Source: Salipaludibacillus sp. LMS25
GTDB lineage: Bacteria > Bacillota > Bacilli > Bacillales > Salisediminibacteriaceae
Length of the DNA stretch: 64,000 nt
Assembly: GCF_024362805.1 (NCBI RefSeq)
Contig: NZ_CP093299.1
Span: 2,512,001 to 2,576,000, forward strand
Reading direction: 5' to 3'
The notes below the pieces were generated by a model. It searched no databases. It worked only from the letters and a program-made list of their open reading frames with translations, and was not told where the DNA came from. Positions 37,581 to 46,805 of the stretch are shown here, in pieces. How positions within the stretch are numbered: position 1 is the first letter of the stretch; each line of letters starts with the position of its first letter. The position numbers and the translations under genes are program-made.

Positions 37581-38942
37581 CTATAAATAAGCAATTAGGG
37601 AAGTGGCAATTGAAAAGTAAATGAGCAACCCGATAATATCGTTCACGGTCGTAATAAAAGGTCCTGAGGCAATCGCAGGATCAAGCTTCATCTTATTAAT
37701 CGCTAGTGGAACGAGTGTCCCAATAACAGTCGCGATACTAAGAGAGAGGAAAATAGAGACCCCAACAATAAAAGCGAGCCAAACGCTACCGTGTAAAAAT
37801 GGAATAATGATCATTAACGTGATAGCACACATTAAGCCAAGCATCAGTCCCGTGCTAAATTCCCTCATGACCATTTTACTGAGACTTTTCTTTTCAAGCT
37901 GTCCAAGAGCAAGCGACCGGACAGCGACAGCTAATGATTGGGTTCCGGTGTTACCGGCTGAGTCCATAATTAACGGTATAAACCCGGCAAGAAGAACGAC
38001 CGATTCAAGTGTTTCTTCAAATTGTCCTATAACTCCTGCTGTTATCATGCCAAAAAACATAAGCAGAATAATCCAAGGAGCCCGTTTTTTAGCTGCTGAG
38101 AATGCTGAAAGTGTTAAATCTGTTGCCCCTCTTGAAGCGGCAAATTCACCGAAGTCTTCAGTGGCTTCTTCCTCCATAACATCAAGGATGTCATCAACCG
38201 TAATAATACCAACGAGTTTATTCGCTTCCGTTGTGACAGGTACAGCAAGAAAATCATATTTTTTAAATAAGTTAGCAACGTTTTCTTGATCTTCACTTGT
38301 GGGAACGGACACGACGCGGGAGCTCATCACTGTTTTAACAAGGTTGTTAGGATCAGAGGTGATTAAATCACGTAGTGAGACAACACCCACAAGTTCAAAT
38401 TTTTCGTTAATAACGTACAAATAATAAATGGTCTCTGCATCTGGTCCCTCTTGGCGCAATAATTCAATGACTTCTTTTATAGTAGACGAGGCGCGTAAGC
38501 TAATGAATTCCTTTGTCATGATCGCACCGGCAGTCTCTTCTTCATAAGCGAGGAGCTCTTTAATATCTTGCGCATCTTTTTCCTCTAAGCCTTCGATAAT
38601 AGCTGAGGCTTTCGTTTCATGAATTTCACCGAGGAAATCAGCTACATTGTCGGCTGACATATGTGAGATCATCTCTTGTGCATATGTGTCATCTAATTCC
38701 TGTAAATATTTTTTTTGATCAGCTATTTGAAGCTCTTCAAAGATCTCCGCAAATTCTTCAGGCGATAAATACTCATATAATTTTCGACGTTGAGAGTGAG
38801 ACATTGTTAAATAGACATCCAATTGATCTTGTGGATGGAGTTCAAAGAAAAGTTGTCTAAACTGCTGAATATTTTCAGCGTTAATTGCTCTTAAAATGGA
38901 TTGTGCATAGTCGTGACGATTTTGTTTTGTTAATTTAACCAT
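37581..38942 (-). CDS. mgtE: Magnesium transporter MgtE
   Basis: Magnesium channel of 453 residues. Order of parts: N-terminal helical Mg-sensing domain (about 1-135), two CBS domains (about 136-260; FISLRASSTIKEVIELL and VVSVPTSEDQENVANLF), a linking helix, and five membrane spans with the GNTGTQSLAV pore signature. High internal Mg closes the channel through the first two domains. An M-box riboswitch upstream adds control at the RNA level. CCTCC on the + strand marks the AGGAGG ribosome site just before ATG 38942. Confidence 0.95.
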   Translation of the reverse strand: MVKLTKQNRHDYAQSILRAINAENIQQFRQLFFELHPQDQLDVYLTMSHSQRRKLYEYLSPEEFAEIFEELQIADQKKYLQELDDTYAQEMISHMSADNVADFLGEIHETKASAIIEGLEEKDAQDIKELLAYEEETAGAIMTKEFISLRASSTIKEVIELLRQEGPDAETIYYLYVINEKFELVGVVSLRDLITSDPNNLVKTVMSSRVVSVPTSEDQENVANLFKKYDFLAVPVTTEANKLVGIITVDDILDVMEEEATEDFGEFAASRGATDLTLSAFSAAKKRAPWIILLMFFGMITAGVIGQFEETLESVVLLAGFIPLIMDSAGNTGTQSLAVAVRSLALGQLEKKSLSKMVMREFSTGLMLGLMCAITLMIIIPFLHGSVWLAFIVGVSIFLSLSIATVIGTLVPLAINKMKLDPAIASGPFITTVNDIIGLLIYFSIATSLIAYL

Positions 38943-39151
38943 GACAAAAGCCTCCTTTAGACAGGGACGGCTATATCCTCACTAAGTGAGCGAGAAAAAC
39001 AGTCCCTTATTAGTAGTTTTACGCATATACAAAAATTTAAACTAGGTTTGGGAACGGGGTCCATGTTTTCCTCACTCCTTTCATAGTTACTTTCCTTTAA
39101 AACTCAGTCAGTTCACAGTCTATATAAGAAAAGCACTCATAATTTTGGCAT
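38943..39151. other. mgtE leader downstream of the M-box terminator
   Basis: Transcribed leader of mgtE on the minus strand. No gene-like frame; CGTCCCTG-type short inverted stretches only. Confidence 0.4.
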
Positions 39152-39181
39152 AAAAAAACACCGTTCACGAATGAAGGGTGT
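39152..39181 (-). terminator. M-box-controlled terminator
   Basis: On the minus strand ACACC-C-TTCA and TGAA-C-GGTGT form a stem capped by a TTCG tetraloop and followed by a T run. It is the off-switch hairpin of the magnesium riboswitch. Confidence 0.85.
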
Positions 39182-39222
39182 AGAATCTCATGTTAAATAA
39201 CCCATAATGAATTGCGTCATTA

Positions 39223-39380
39223 TGCCACCTCCATTCGTAGAGCTTTAGCACTGTATGGCATAGGGCGATGCCAGCTGCATTAAAAATCACCTTAAGTCGA
39301 TGATCTCTGTTGACCCATTGGCGTCTTTGGACATTTTTGGGCAGCAGCGTATCTCCATACAGGAGCCTCACCTAACGAGG
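39223..39380 (-). ncRNA. M-box (ykoK) magnesium riboswitch
   Basis: The minus strand carries the conserved M-box blocks: CTCGTTAGGTGAGGCTCC, GGAGATACGCTGCTGCCC, GTCCAAAGACGCCAATGGG, AGGTGATTTTTAATGC and the closing CTAAAGCTCTACG. High Mg stabilises the fold and lets the downstream terminator form. Its target is mgtE. Confidence 0.95.
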
Positions 39381-39400
39381 TTTCTTTAGTTGTCAGTGGA

Positions 39401-39430
39401 ATTATATATCCTACAAGCATGCTATGTCAA
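39401..39430 (-). promoter_or_regulatory. Sigma-A promoter of mgtE
   Basis: On the minus strand TTGACA (39430-39425) and TATAAT (39406-39401) are perfect consensus boxes 18 bases apart, about 20 bases ahead of the M-box. Confidence 0.88.
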
Positions 39431-39498
39431 TGCTGTTTTTAAAAATGTTTGCGTTAACTATTAGTGGGCAATTTTTTTAAAAGGTTAGCATACCTCTT

Positions 39499-39656
39499 TT
39501 TATCCCACTCTTAAGGGGCAGTAAAACCCCCACCTCAAAACTTAAGAAAGTCGAAACGTTTAGGTGGGGGATAAACTGCCCCTAAAGGTCCCATAAGTTA
39601 AACGAACAATCAGTGGGGATGAAGGAAAACGCCCACTGATTGAAGCATAGCTTTAT
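39499..39656 (+). repeat. Family A repeat, copy 9 (reference copy)
   Basis: Arms are easily seen. The outer stem is GGGGCAGT (39515-39522) with ACTGCCCC (39575-39582), and the inner stem is CCCCCACCT (39527-39535) with AGGTGGGGG (39562-39570). An AAAA/ATAA internal loop separates the two stems, and a 26-base apical loop caps the structure. The second hairpin is AATCAGTGGG (39608-39617) with CCCACTGATT (39632-39641). Ends are TTTAT and CTTTAT. It lies just upstream of the mgtE promoter. Confidence 0.97.
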
Positions 39657-39991
39657 GAAATATGCATGCATCTATCGAGCTCCCGCTTGAGCACTGTTGT
39701 GGAGTTGGAAGAGAGGCATTTCTATCTTCACCAACAAGGCTACAATCTCTTCCTCTTTTTTTCTACCCACTAACACTATACTCTAACTTTAAAATAAAAA
39801 GGATTAGACTAATAAAAAGCTCATATGATAAAAAAAAGACTTAGTCACGACATTTACATGTGGCAGTTTTACGCATTTTTCATTATACTTTATGGTTGAC
39901 GAGTTTTTTAACCTAACTGAAGTGCACGCTTCAAAAGACTGACCTCAGCTTATCAGGTCAATCTTACTATTTTAAAAAAAGAGGGAAAACA
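39657..39991. other. Intergenic upstream of murB
   Basis: AT-rich. Contains a small hairpin, TGACCT (39940-39945) with AGGTCA (39955-39960), just before the murB ribosome site; no clear promoter was identified. Confidence 0.35.
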
Positions 39992-40921
39992 ATGACTAAT
40001 ATGATGATATATAACGAATTAACAGCAATCTGTGGAGAAAATAATGTCTTTATAGATGAACCGATGTCCCACCATACATTAACAAAAATTGGAGGAAAAG
40101 CCGATGTATTTGTGACGCCACAAACGTATGAGCAAGTAGCTGACGTTGTCCGACTAAACGCCAACTATCATCTGCCATTTATGCTTCTAGGTAACGGTTC
40201 CAATATGATCGTGAAAGATGGTGGGGTACGTGGATTAGTGATGTATATGTCCCATTTATCAAGTGTGCGTGTCGAAGGGACTCAGTTGACTGCTCAAGGA
40301 GGGGCTGGGATTATCCATGCTGCACAAATAGCCCTTGAGCACAGTTTGACAGGACTTGAATTTGCTTGCGGTATTCCTGGATCTGTAGGCGGGGCAATGG
40401 TTATGAATGCAGGTGCCTATGGAGGAGAAGTGAAAGATGTGATTGACCACGTGAAGGCTGTCACGCCTACAGGTGACTTAGTCATACTTAACAAAGAGGA
40501 CTTAGCGTTGGACTATCGCACGAGTATCATAGGGAAAAAGCACTATATTGTATTGGAGGCGGTGTTTAAACTGGAGAAAGGGGACGCCGCTGAGATTAAA
40601 GAAAAAATGGCTGATCTTACTTATCGCAGAGAGTCAAAGCAACCATTGGAGTATCCGTCTGTAGGAAGTGTTTTTAAACGTCCGCCAGGTTATTTTGCGG
40701 GAAAGCTCATCCAAGATAGCGGATTACAAGGGAAAGGTGTTGGGGGAGCGGAAGTGTCCACTAAACATGCTGGTTTTATTGTAAATAAAAATAATGCAAC
40801 CGCAGCAGATTATATTGCGACAATTGACATGGTCCGTGAAACGGTTAAGCAAACATTTGGCGTAGAATTGGAATTGGAAGCGAAAATAGTTGGAGAGGAT
40901 CTAACGGAGACGGCTGACTAA
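39992..40921 (+). CDS. murB: UDP-N-acetylenolpyruvoylglucosamine reductase MurB
   Basis: FAD/NADPH-dependent reductase of 309 residues that makes UDP-N-acetylmuramate in peptidoglycan synthesis. FAD-binding stretches are LLGNGSNMIVKDGG near 67-80 and CGIPGSVGGAMVMNAGAYGG near 126-145. Active-site residues lie in YRRESKQPL and GSVFKRPPG (proton-donor Ser), with the terminal Glu in ELEAKIVG. It stands alone rather than in a division/cell-wall cluster, so a second murB elsewhere is possible. AGAGGG precedes ATG 39992. Confidence 0.94.
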   Translation: MTNMMIYNELTAICGENNVFIDEPMSHHTLTKIGGKADVFVTPQTYEQVADVVRLNANYHLPFMLLGNGSNMIVKDGGVRGLVMYMSHLSSVRVEGTQLTAQGGAGIIHAAQIALEHSLTGLEFACGIPGSVGGAMVMNAGAYGGEVKDVIDHVKAVTPTGDLVILNKEDLALDYRTSIIGKKHYIVLEAVFKLEKGDAAEIKEKMADLTYRRESKQPLEYPSVGSVFKRPPGYFAGKLIQDSGLQGKGVGGAEVSTKHAGFIVNKNNATAADYIATIDMVRETVKQTFGVELELEAKIVGEDLTETAD

Positions 40922-41050
40922 ACGACTAGATTTTCTGCTTAGTGTAAAAGGTTTCTACTGAAAGATGTGTGTTAATTTGCTTAGGACAAGCCTAGCTGAT
41001 AAACTCTTTATATAAGGAAGTAATTATATGATGGGAAGGCGGTGTCCACA

Positions 41051-41407
41051 ATGAACATGGTGAACTCACAATCACTCACTGACTACGCTCAGTTATTTAA
41101 GCTCATGAATGATGAAAATCGCTTGAAAATCCTTCTTTATTTAAATGAAAAAGAATTATGTGTTTGTAACATCATCGATTTGTTAGACATGAGCCAGCCG
41201 GCAGTAAGCCAGCATTTAAAACGCCTAAGGGACGCCTCTTTAATAAAAATGCGCAGCCACGGACAATGGAAATTTTACAGCTTAAATGAAGAGGGACCAC
41301 ATAGTGAATTTGTTAAAAAAATTCTTGCTGAACTCCCTTCTGCCCGTGAGGACGTGGAGGCTTTAAATTCGAATGGAAAGCTTGTCATTTGTACGACTGT
41401 AGACTAG
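41051..41407 (+). CDS. ArsR/SmtB-family metal-sensing repressor
   Basis: Winged-helix repressor of about 118 residues. The recognition region reads MSQPAVSQHLKRLRDASLI, and the sensor motif ELCVCN has Cys37 and Cys39 at the alpha-3 position where ArsR binds As(III)/Sb(III). A further Cys lies in the C-terminal VICTTVD. No ars efflux or reductase gene is adjacent, so the regulated gene is elsewhere or the protein acts only on itself. ATG 41051 follows GGCGG; the GTG at 41042 is less well placed. Confidence 0.85.
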   Translation: MNMVNSQSLTDYAQLFKLMNDENRLKILLYLNEKELCVCNIIDLLDMSQPAVSQHLKRLRDASLIKMRSHGQWKFYSLNEEGPHSEFVKKILAELPSAREDVEALNSNGKLVICTTVD

Positions 41408-41500
41408 ATAAATCTGTACCGATATAAAAGTCAGGTTGTAATATAGTGCGAAGAAAGTATTAATGTAAGATTAAAAAGTAAAGAACGAGGCGCTCCTAAA

Positions 41501-41548
41501 ACGGGACTGTTTAGTGATGGCATGTGTCACTAAGTAGTCCTGTTTTTT
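41501..41548 (+). terminator. Terminator after arsR-like gene
   Basis: ACGGGACT and TTTAGTGA pair with TCACTAA and AGTCCTGT in a two-part stem, followed by TTTTTT. Confidence 0.8.
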
Positions 41549-41601
41549 AATGCGTATTACGATATAATGCCCAATAGATCATCTGATGTTCTTCTTTTAC
41601 C

Positions 41602-41750
41602 TTTATCACAGATAACCGTCCGAAAGACTCCGGTCTGAAAAGAGGAGAGATAAAACAATAAAGGTGGGAGATAACGGACGTTCATGTCCTGATTCACTCA
41701 CCTACCAATCAGTGGGAGAAGAAACCCCCACTGATTGAAGGGGCGTTTTA
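41602..41750 (+). repeat. Family B repeat, long copy
   Basis: TTTATCACAGATAACCGTCCG at the left, an outer stem closing with CGGACG, inner arms partly worn (GACTCCGGTCT against AGGTGGGAG), then CACTCACCTACC, the second hairpin AATCAGTGGG/CCCACTGATT and the right end GGGGCGTTTTA. It shows that a full family B has the same two-hairpin plan as family A. Confidence 0.88.
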
Positions 41751-41971
41751 GCATATTAAATTTTGTTAACACGTTAATGGCGGCTTGATTATCATGACGA
41801 CACTGAAGTAGATGATGAAGAAAACAAATTTGTCATCAAGTTGGATACATAAAGAAGCAGACGTCGGCTCTACTAGGAGATGTAATGAATAATAGGCTTA
41901 GGTTAATACAGGTTTACTTAAAAAACTCGCCTTTCAGAAAAAGACGAGGACGATCAGTGGTGAGGAGCTTA
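41751..41971. other. Intergenic, nothing recognised
   Basis: Spacer downstream of the ferritin-like gene; no clear terminator or gene-like frame. Confidence 0.35.
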
Positions 41972-42403
41972 TTAGAGTCTCGGGTCGTCTAGCAACCGTT
42001 CCATTTCTTCTTTATGGACGGTTTCATCGGCAATAAAATCGTCTAACTTTACAACGAGTTCTGTTAAACCGAGGGCTTCGGCTTGTTCCTTCCGTTGTTC
42101 GTATCGATCAATCGTTTCTTTCTCAGCTTTGAGAGCTTCTTCTAGCATATCCTTCACATCGGTCAGCTGTTTTACGTTAGCTGGCGTCGTTGTAGGCTGT
42201 CCTCCCAACGTCTTAATTTTTTCAGAAAGGTAGAGGGCGTGTCCAGTTTCGTCTTTTACTTCCCCTTCAAAAAAAGGCTTTAAAACTTGGCGATAAAGAC
42301 CAGACACGACTGCGGCGTTGTAGGTGTACATAATGACAGCGGCATATTCATTAGCAAGGTCTTCGTTCAGTCCGGCAATGAGTTCTTTCATTTTTGCATC
42401 CAT
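41972..42403 (-). CDS. Ferritin-like (bacterioferritin-type) diiron protein
   Basis: Four-helix-bundle protein of 143 residues. Diiron ligands fit E19 (NEYAAVIMY), E52 and H55 (DETGHALYL), a Glu in the KAEKETIDRYEQ helix, and E/H in the IADETVHKEEME helix. The haem Met of true bacterioferritin is not evident. It may store iron or protect against peroxide, or scavenge oxygen; the exact role is not decided by sequence. Single gene, with a family B copy upstream. Confidence 0.8.
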   Translation of the reverse strand: MDAKMKELIAGLNEDLANEYAAVIMYTYNAAVVSGLYRQVLKPFFEGEVKDETGHALYLSEKIKTLGGQPTTTPANVKQLTDVKDMLEEALKAEKETIDRYEQRKEQAEALGLTELVVKLDDFIADETVHKEEMERLLDDPRL

Positions 42404-42478
42404 TCATCGTTCATCCTTTCATACTCTGATATTTTCGAGCTAGTACTTAATTTCCACAATAAGCAAAAAAATAAACCC

Positions 42479-42589
42479 TTTATCACAGATAACCGTCCGA
42501 AAAACTCCCGCCTCAAAATAGAGAGGGGGATAAATTTATTTAGGCGGGAGATAACGGATGCTAATGTCCTGATTGCAGGTTTGTTTTAT
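42479..42589 (+). repeat. Family B repeat, short reference copy
   Basis: TTTATCACAGATAA, outer CCGTCCG (42493-42499) with CGGATG (42555-42560), inner CTCCCGCCT (42505-42513) with AGGCGGGAG (42542-42550) as a perfect 9-bp stem, an AAAA/ATAA internal loop, then a short right end to TTTTAT. The second hairpin is deleted. The plan matches family A although the arms differ. Confidence 0.92.
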
Positions 42590-43009
42590 CGTATTATTCA
42601 AAGCGTTGTTACAATTAATGGAAGGGGATAAAGCACATTGACTGCCATATAAACCGGTTGAAAGTATGAAAACTGGAGACTTACCTTAAAGAGTGACTTA
42701 AGATAGGTGATCAAAGCTCTCGAACGCTTACATACACTCAGCAGACAGCATGTATTAATTGTCCCCTTACTGATGAACTACTGTGTCATAAGGTTTGTAA
42801 GTCAAAGATAGAGTTAGATATGTATCTTGACAGTGCGAAAGTGCTTGTATCGAAAGAACGCTTCAAGGCGCGAAGCTTAGTCAAGTCGTTGGCAGTTTAA
42901 TAGATCTCTTTCAATTAACTATCTGTGATTAATAACAACGACAGTGAAATTACTGCGTCTTCTTTAGGGGAGACAAACATAAAGTGTAACTAAAGGTGGT
43001 GGACAGCTT
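42590..43009. other. Intergenic with an unassigned Cys-rich frame
   Basis: A frame at 42697-42900 (+) encodes a Cys-rich tail (TACINCPLTDELLCHKVC, then LDMYLDSAKVLVSKERFKA) but has no good start or ribosome site. It could be a fragment of a zinc-binding or transposase protein. Not assigned. Confidence 0.3.
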
Positions 43010-43525
43010 GTGGCGATTTTATCCAGTGTATTTTTAGTTTTTTTCATTGCGCTAGATGGGTTTATATGGGGCTGGCTTATCGGTTATCGGCGCCATTACT
43101 TTCCACTTGCTCATTTTCTTCTTTTATCTATCGGCACAGGATTTGTCCTATGGATTTTTTATCACATTGGTCAAGCATTAGATGAGGTTATTCCCTTTTA
43201 TGTATTTAATAAAATATCTGGTGTGTTTCTTCTCATATTAAGTGTCTATCATTTAATTGACACAAAAGGGATTTTCAAAAAAGCAGTTGCTTTGAAGCTA
43301 TTTATAATCATTAATATTGATAATATCGGAATTGGTTTATTGGCAGGATTTGATGCGGCAGGGCGGTCTTTCCCGTTCGTTGCTGGAGGACTATTTGCGT
43401 TATTTTTTCTATTCGGTCTTTATGTGGCTTATAAAGCCGCCATGTACAAATTTCAGCAGTACGGGACACTTTTACCGTTTTGTATCCTGTTTAGTATGGG
43501 GTTTTTTAAATTGTTTTTTAGCTGA
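43010..43525 (+). CDS. MntP/YtaF-like membrane protein
   Basis: Hydrophobic protein of 171 residues with five or six predicted spans. It begins with FLVFFIALDGFIWGW and has a second similar acidic membrane motif INIDNIGIGL near 104, the twin Asp-containing helices expected in the MntP/YtaF (putative Mn efflux, LysE-like) group. Shorter than MntP (about 185-190), and the motifs are divergent, so the substrate is uncertain. GTG 43010 follows AAAGGTGG. Confidence 0.55.
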   Translation: MAILSSVFLVFFIALDGFIWGWLIGYRRHYFPLAHFLLLSIGTGFVLWIFYHIGQALDEVIPFYVFNKISGVFLLILSVYHLIDTKGIFKKAVALKLFIIINIDNIGIGLLAGFDAAGRSFPFVAGGLFALFFLFGLYVAYKAAMYKFQQYGTLLPFCILFSMGFFKLFFS

Positions 43526-43584
43526 AAGTGAGCAAGGGAGCCTGAAAAATAAAACAGTCAATAGTTTACGTAACATAAAGGCCC

Positions 43585-43617
43585 CTCCAGTGTTAGGCTA
43601 ATGCTTATCAACTGGAG
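43585..43617. terminator. Hairpin between convergent genes
   Basis: CTCCAGT (43585-43591) and ACTGGAG (43611-43617) form a 7-bp stem in the gap between the MntP-like gene and azoR. No clear T run. Confidence 0.35.
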
Positions 43618-43652
43618 AGACGACGTAATCCTATAAAGTTATACAAATGTAG

Positions 43653-44279
43653 TTAGAAACGCTTTGCTAGTTCTGCAGCTTTTTGAACGCCCTCTTCTAC
43701 AATGCTTTCTGCTTTATCAGGGAATTGATTATGTCCTTCAACAATCACAGTTTGGATATTAGAAACTCCCCAGAATTGAAGCATACCTGTAATATATTTA
43801 ACAGCCATTTCATTGGCAGCAGCAGGGCCTTCAGAATAAACGCCACCACGAGCGTTAAGTAAGGCAACTTTTTTGTCCGTTAGCAACCCAACAGGACCTT
43901 GCTCTGTGTATTTGAATGTTTTACCTGCTTGTGCCAAGTAGTCCATGTAAGTATGAAGCACAGCTGGAACAGTGAAGTTCCAAAGTGGAAAAGCGAATAC
44001 CACTTTATCAGCTTCAAGGAACTGATTTAAATAGCTTGTGACGAGGTCAGTAGCTTGTTTTTCAGCATCTGTTAATTCCATGCCTTGAGCTAGTTTAAAC
44101 ATACCATTGATTTTATCAGTATCATAATAGGGAAGATTTTCTTTGAATAAATCTAGTTCTGTTATAGTATCCCCTGGATGAGCTTGTTTATAGCTCTCTA
44201 CAAATGAGTTGTAAAGTTTAACACTGATTGCTTGATCAGCTGGTCGAGAGTTTGCTTTGATAAATAAAACGTTTGCCAT
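43653..44279 (-). CDS. azoR: FMN-dependent NADH-azoreductase AzoR
   Basis: Flavodoxin-like oxidoreductase of 208 residues. N-terminal FIKANSRPADQAIS is the FMN phosphate loop, FAFPLWNFTVPAVLH (about 95-109) binds the isoalloxazine ring, and LNARGGVYSEGP is the third FMN segment. It reduces quinones and azo compounds with NADH. Single gene, start ATG 44279 with GGAGG upstream on the minus strand. Confidence 0.92.
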   Translation of the reverse strand: MANVLFIKANSRPADQAISVKLYNSFVESYKQAHPGDTITELDLFKENLPYYDTDKINGMFKLAQGMELTDAEKQATDLVTSYLNQFLEADKVVFAFPLWNFTVPAVLHTYMDYLAQAGKTFKYTEQGPVGLLTDKKVALLNARGGVYSEGPAAANEMAVKYITGMLQFWGVSNIQTVIVEGHNQFPDKAESIVEEGVQKAAELAKRF

Positions 44280-44559
44280 ATTCGTTTCCTCCGTTTTTAA
44301 AAATTTAGATTATAAAGCAACCGATATGATAGGCACCAAATAGGGCTGGACATGAGAATCTGCCTATTACGGTGAAAATAAAAAAAATAGTTGCTTACAA
44401 AAAGAAAGTATACACAACTTCTTATTAATTGTCAAAACATATAATTAATAAATTTGTTCAGTCGTTATGACTGTATAAAAGATGATATGAAATTTTGAAT
44501 TCGCCATCATAGATTAGCTGCCGCATTAAGAAAATTAGCAGCTAAATGGCTAGAAAACA

Positions 44560-45027
44560 CTACACTAATAGCGCAGAAAAAATAACGGCTAATCCGATGA
44601 GAAAGAGAAGTCCTTCACTCCACGCACCTGTTTTGTAGATACCGATTTGCGAGCGTTTCCTGGAGAAAGGATATAACAGTGGAATGCCGCCAACAGAAAA
44701 AAAGTCAGCTGCAATATGTAAGATGGCCCCTGTGAACATTGCTTGCAAAAATAGATGAGGAAAATGAAAAAGGCCGGCCAAAAGCAGTAGTAAGATTAGA
44801 CCGGAGTGAGTGAGCCCGCGGTGCCCGAATAAACTATTTATCAAGGTAGAAACGACGGAGATTCGTCGGCCGAGCCATGAGCGGCTTTCATCGATATCAG
44901 GTAAAACGGACCCGATTACTAATCCAGATAATGCTATTGTAGAATCGAGAGGGATGGTGACTGGCAAAACGTCACCTAAGAGAATAATCGTTGATAATGA
45001 TGTGGTGATATGTGTATAGTATCTCAT
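44560..45027 (-). CDS. YdjM-type membrane-bound metal-dependent hydrolase
   Basis: Membrane protein of about 155 residues of the YdjM/DUF457 family. The metal-binding motifs are LPDIDESRSWLGR near 45-57 and FGHRGLTHS near 68-76, with a third His in the LHIAADFF span. Members are thought to be membrane hydrolases; one is linked to the SOS response in Escherichia coli. ATG 45027 follows AAAGGAG; the upstream in-frame codon at 45051 has no ribosome site. Confidence 0.8.
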   Translation of the reverse strand: MRYYTHITTSLSTIILLGDVLPVTIPLDSTIALSGLVIGSVLPDIDESRSWLGRRISVVSTLINSLFGHRGLTHSGLILLLLLAGLFHFPHLFLQAMFTGAILHIAADFFSVGGIPLLYPFSRKRSQIGIYKTGAWSEGLLFLIGLAVIFSALLV

Positions 45028-45201
45028 TTGTGTCTCCTTTAACAAAATCACTTCAAGATGTCCACATTATAGAGTACCAGCTCTGCAGCCATTGTCATAG
45101 TAAAAACTAATAGGAATATGGATGCCTAAAGGTTTTAGATAACGCGTGTCTGGTTATGTAATACGTAAGGTTTTTTACTTGACGTATTGGAGGAATGAAT
45201 C

Positions 45202-46608
45202 ATGGCACTCTCACCAGAAGTCGTGGGCTTTAGTTTTATCACCCTTGGAGTCTTGCTGCTTATAGGGAAATGGCTTAGAGTTTTTACACCAGTTTTCCAA
45301 ACATTTTTTATTCCGAGTTCAATGATTGCTGGACTACTTGGCTTACTGCTCGGCCCCGAAGTATTGGGCCTAACCGGTGTGCATCTTTTTAATAACGGAG
45401 GGATGTTTCCGGAATCTATGATAGAGGTATGGAGCACGTTACCGGGTTTACTTATTAATGTTATATTTGCTTCATTATTTTTAGGAATGACCCTTCCATC
45501 AGTGAAGAAAATGTGGAAAATTTCCGGTCCTCAAGTGACGTTTGCTCACGTCCTTTCATGGGGACAGTATGTGGTGGGAATCACCTTGGCATTAGTGCTT
45601 TTATCACCGTTGTTTGGCATGAATCCTGCGGCTGGAGCCCTACTTGAAATCAGTTTTGTAGGTGGGCATGGGACAGCAGCAGGCTTAGCTGGAACGTTTG
45701 AAAGTGTGGGGTTTGAAGAAGGGCGAGATCTAGCTGTAGGTTTGGCAACAATCGGGGTATTAAGCGGTGTATTTATTGGGATGATTCTTATTAACTGGGG
45801 AGCCCGGAATGGTAAAACAAAGGTTTTAAACAAGCCATCCGATATATCCCAGGAACGGAAACGGGGACTAATCACTAAAGAAAATCAAGAAGATGAACCA
45901 GCAGGGAGTAAAACGACCCACTCAGAATTTATTGAAACACTTACCGTTCATTTAGGCTATATTGGGGTGGCAATAGCTCTTGGATATGTAATGCTTGAAG
46001 GCCTTATTAGGGTAGAGGAAGCATTATGGATGGATGATATTGAGATAGTGACTCACCTCCCACTTTTTCCGTTAGCTATGATTGGGGCTGTCATCGTGCA
46101 GTTGTTTTTAGATAAATGTGTTTCCTATAATGTCGTAGATAGAGGTGTGATTAATCGCATCCAAGGGCTGGCACTTGATTTACTTATTGCCGCTGCTATT
46201 GCGACTCTCTCGTTAAGTGTCATCGGAGAATATATTTTCCCCTTTATACTAATGGCATTATTTGCCATTGGATGGAACTTATTTGCGTTTTTAGTCATTG
46301 CCCCGCGGGTTATGCCAGATTATTGGTTTGAACGGGCAATTGGTGACTTAGGGCAAGCAATGGGGATGTCTGCAGCTGGCCTGTTACTTATTAAATTAGC
46401 TGATCCTGATACGAAATCACCTGCAAAGGAAGGCTTTAGTTATAAACAGTTGCTTCTTGATATTTTTGTCGGAGGAGGGTTAGTCACAGCGGCATCTGTG
46501 CCACTTATTGTCGCAGTTGGGCCTATCCTAACTCTTATCGTTGCAACTATTATCATGACGGGGTGGTTAATACTAGGAGTGTTTTATTTCGGAAGGAAGC
46601 AAGCTTAA
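45202..46608 (+). CDS. gltS: Sodium/glutamate symporter (GltS family)
   Basis: ESS-family Na+/glutamate symporter of 468 residues with about twelve spans in two inverted halves. The first half has IPSSMIAGLLGLLLGPE and SFVGGHGTAAGLAGTFE; the second has QAMGMSAAGLLLIK. A charged central loop of about 45 residues (RKRGLITKENQEDEP) separates them. It imports glutamate using the sodium gradient, suiting a salt-rich or alkaline habitat. GGAGG precedes ATG 45202. Confidence 0.9.
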   Translation: MALSPEVVGFSFITLGVLLLIGKWLRVFTPVFQTFFIPSSMIAGLLGLLLGPEVLGLTGVHLFNNGGMFPESMIEVWSTLPGLLINVIFASLFLGMTLPSVKKMWKISGPQVTFAHVLSWGQYVVGITLALVLLSPLFGMNPAAGALLEISFVGGHGTAAGLAGTFESVGFEEGRDLAVGLATIGVLSGVFIGMILINWGARNGKTKVLNKPSDISQERKRGLITKENQEDEPAGSKTTHSEFIETLTVHLGYIGVAIALGYVMLEGLIRVEEALWMDDIEIVTHLPLFPLAMIGAVIVQLFLDKCVSYNVVDRGVINRIQGLALDLLIAAAIATLSLSVIGEYIFPFILMALFAIGWNLFAFLVIAPRVMPDYWFERAIGDLGQAMGMSAAGLLLIKLADPDTKSPAKEGFSYKQLLLDIFVGGGLVTAASVPLIVAVGPILTLIVATIIMTGWLILGVFYFGRKQA

Positions 46609-46805
46609 CACAGGACGATAAAAGGAGATAACGGAGGCGTGGAAATCAAGCTCAGTTACCCGAGCCATCCTTAATAAGAAACTCAGAGAGTGAAATCAAA
46701 ACCATCAGTTCGGGGTGAGTTACTTCTGTAATTTACAACTCTTGCCGGCCGCACATTCGGCGACGTGACAATTGTTGAGTCGAAATGCTATCACACTTCG
46801 GCTTC
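46609..46805. other. Intergenic after gltS
   Basis: GGAGATAACGGAGGCG at 46624-46639 resembles the inner right part of family B and may be a tiny remnant. Nothing else. Confidence 0.3.

Noticed and set aside
39165..39371. 68-codon minus-strand frame upstream of mgtE
   Set aside because: It lies wholly within the M-box riboswitch, whose conserved blocks explain the sequence.
39499..39656. Family A as a simple rho-independent terminator
   Set aside because: Stem sizes and a missing T run do not fit, and copies occur upstream of promoters as well as behind genes.
42697..42900. Cys-rich small protein gene
   Set aside because: No start codon with ribosome site and no recognised family; kept only as a note on the intergenic stretch.
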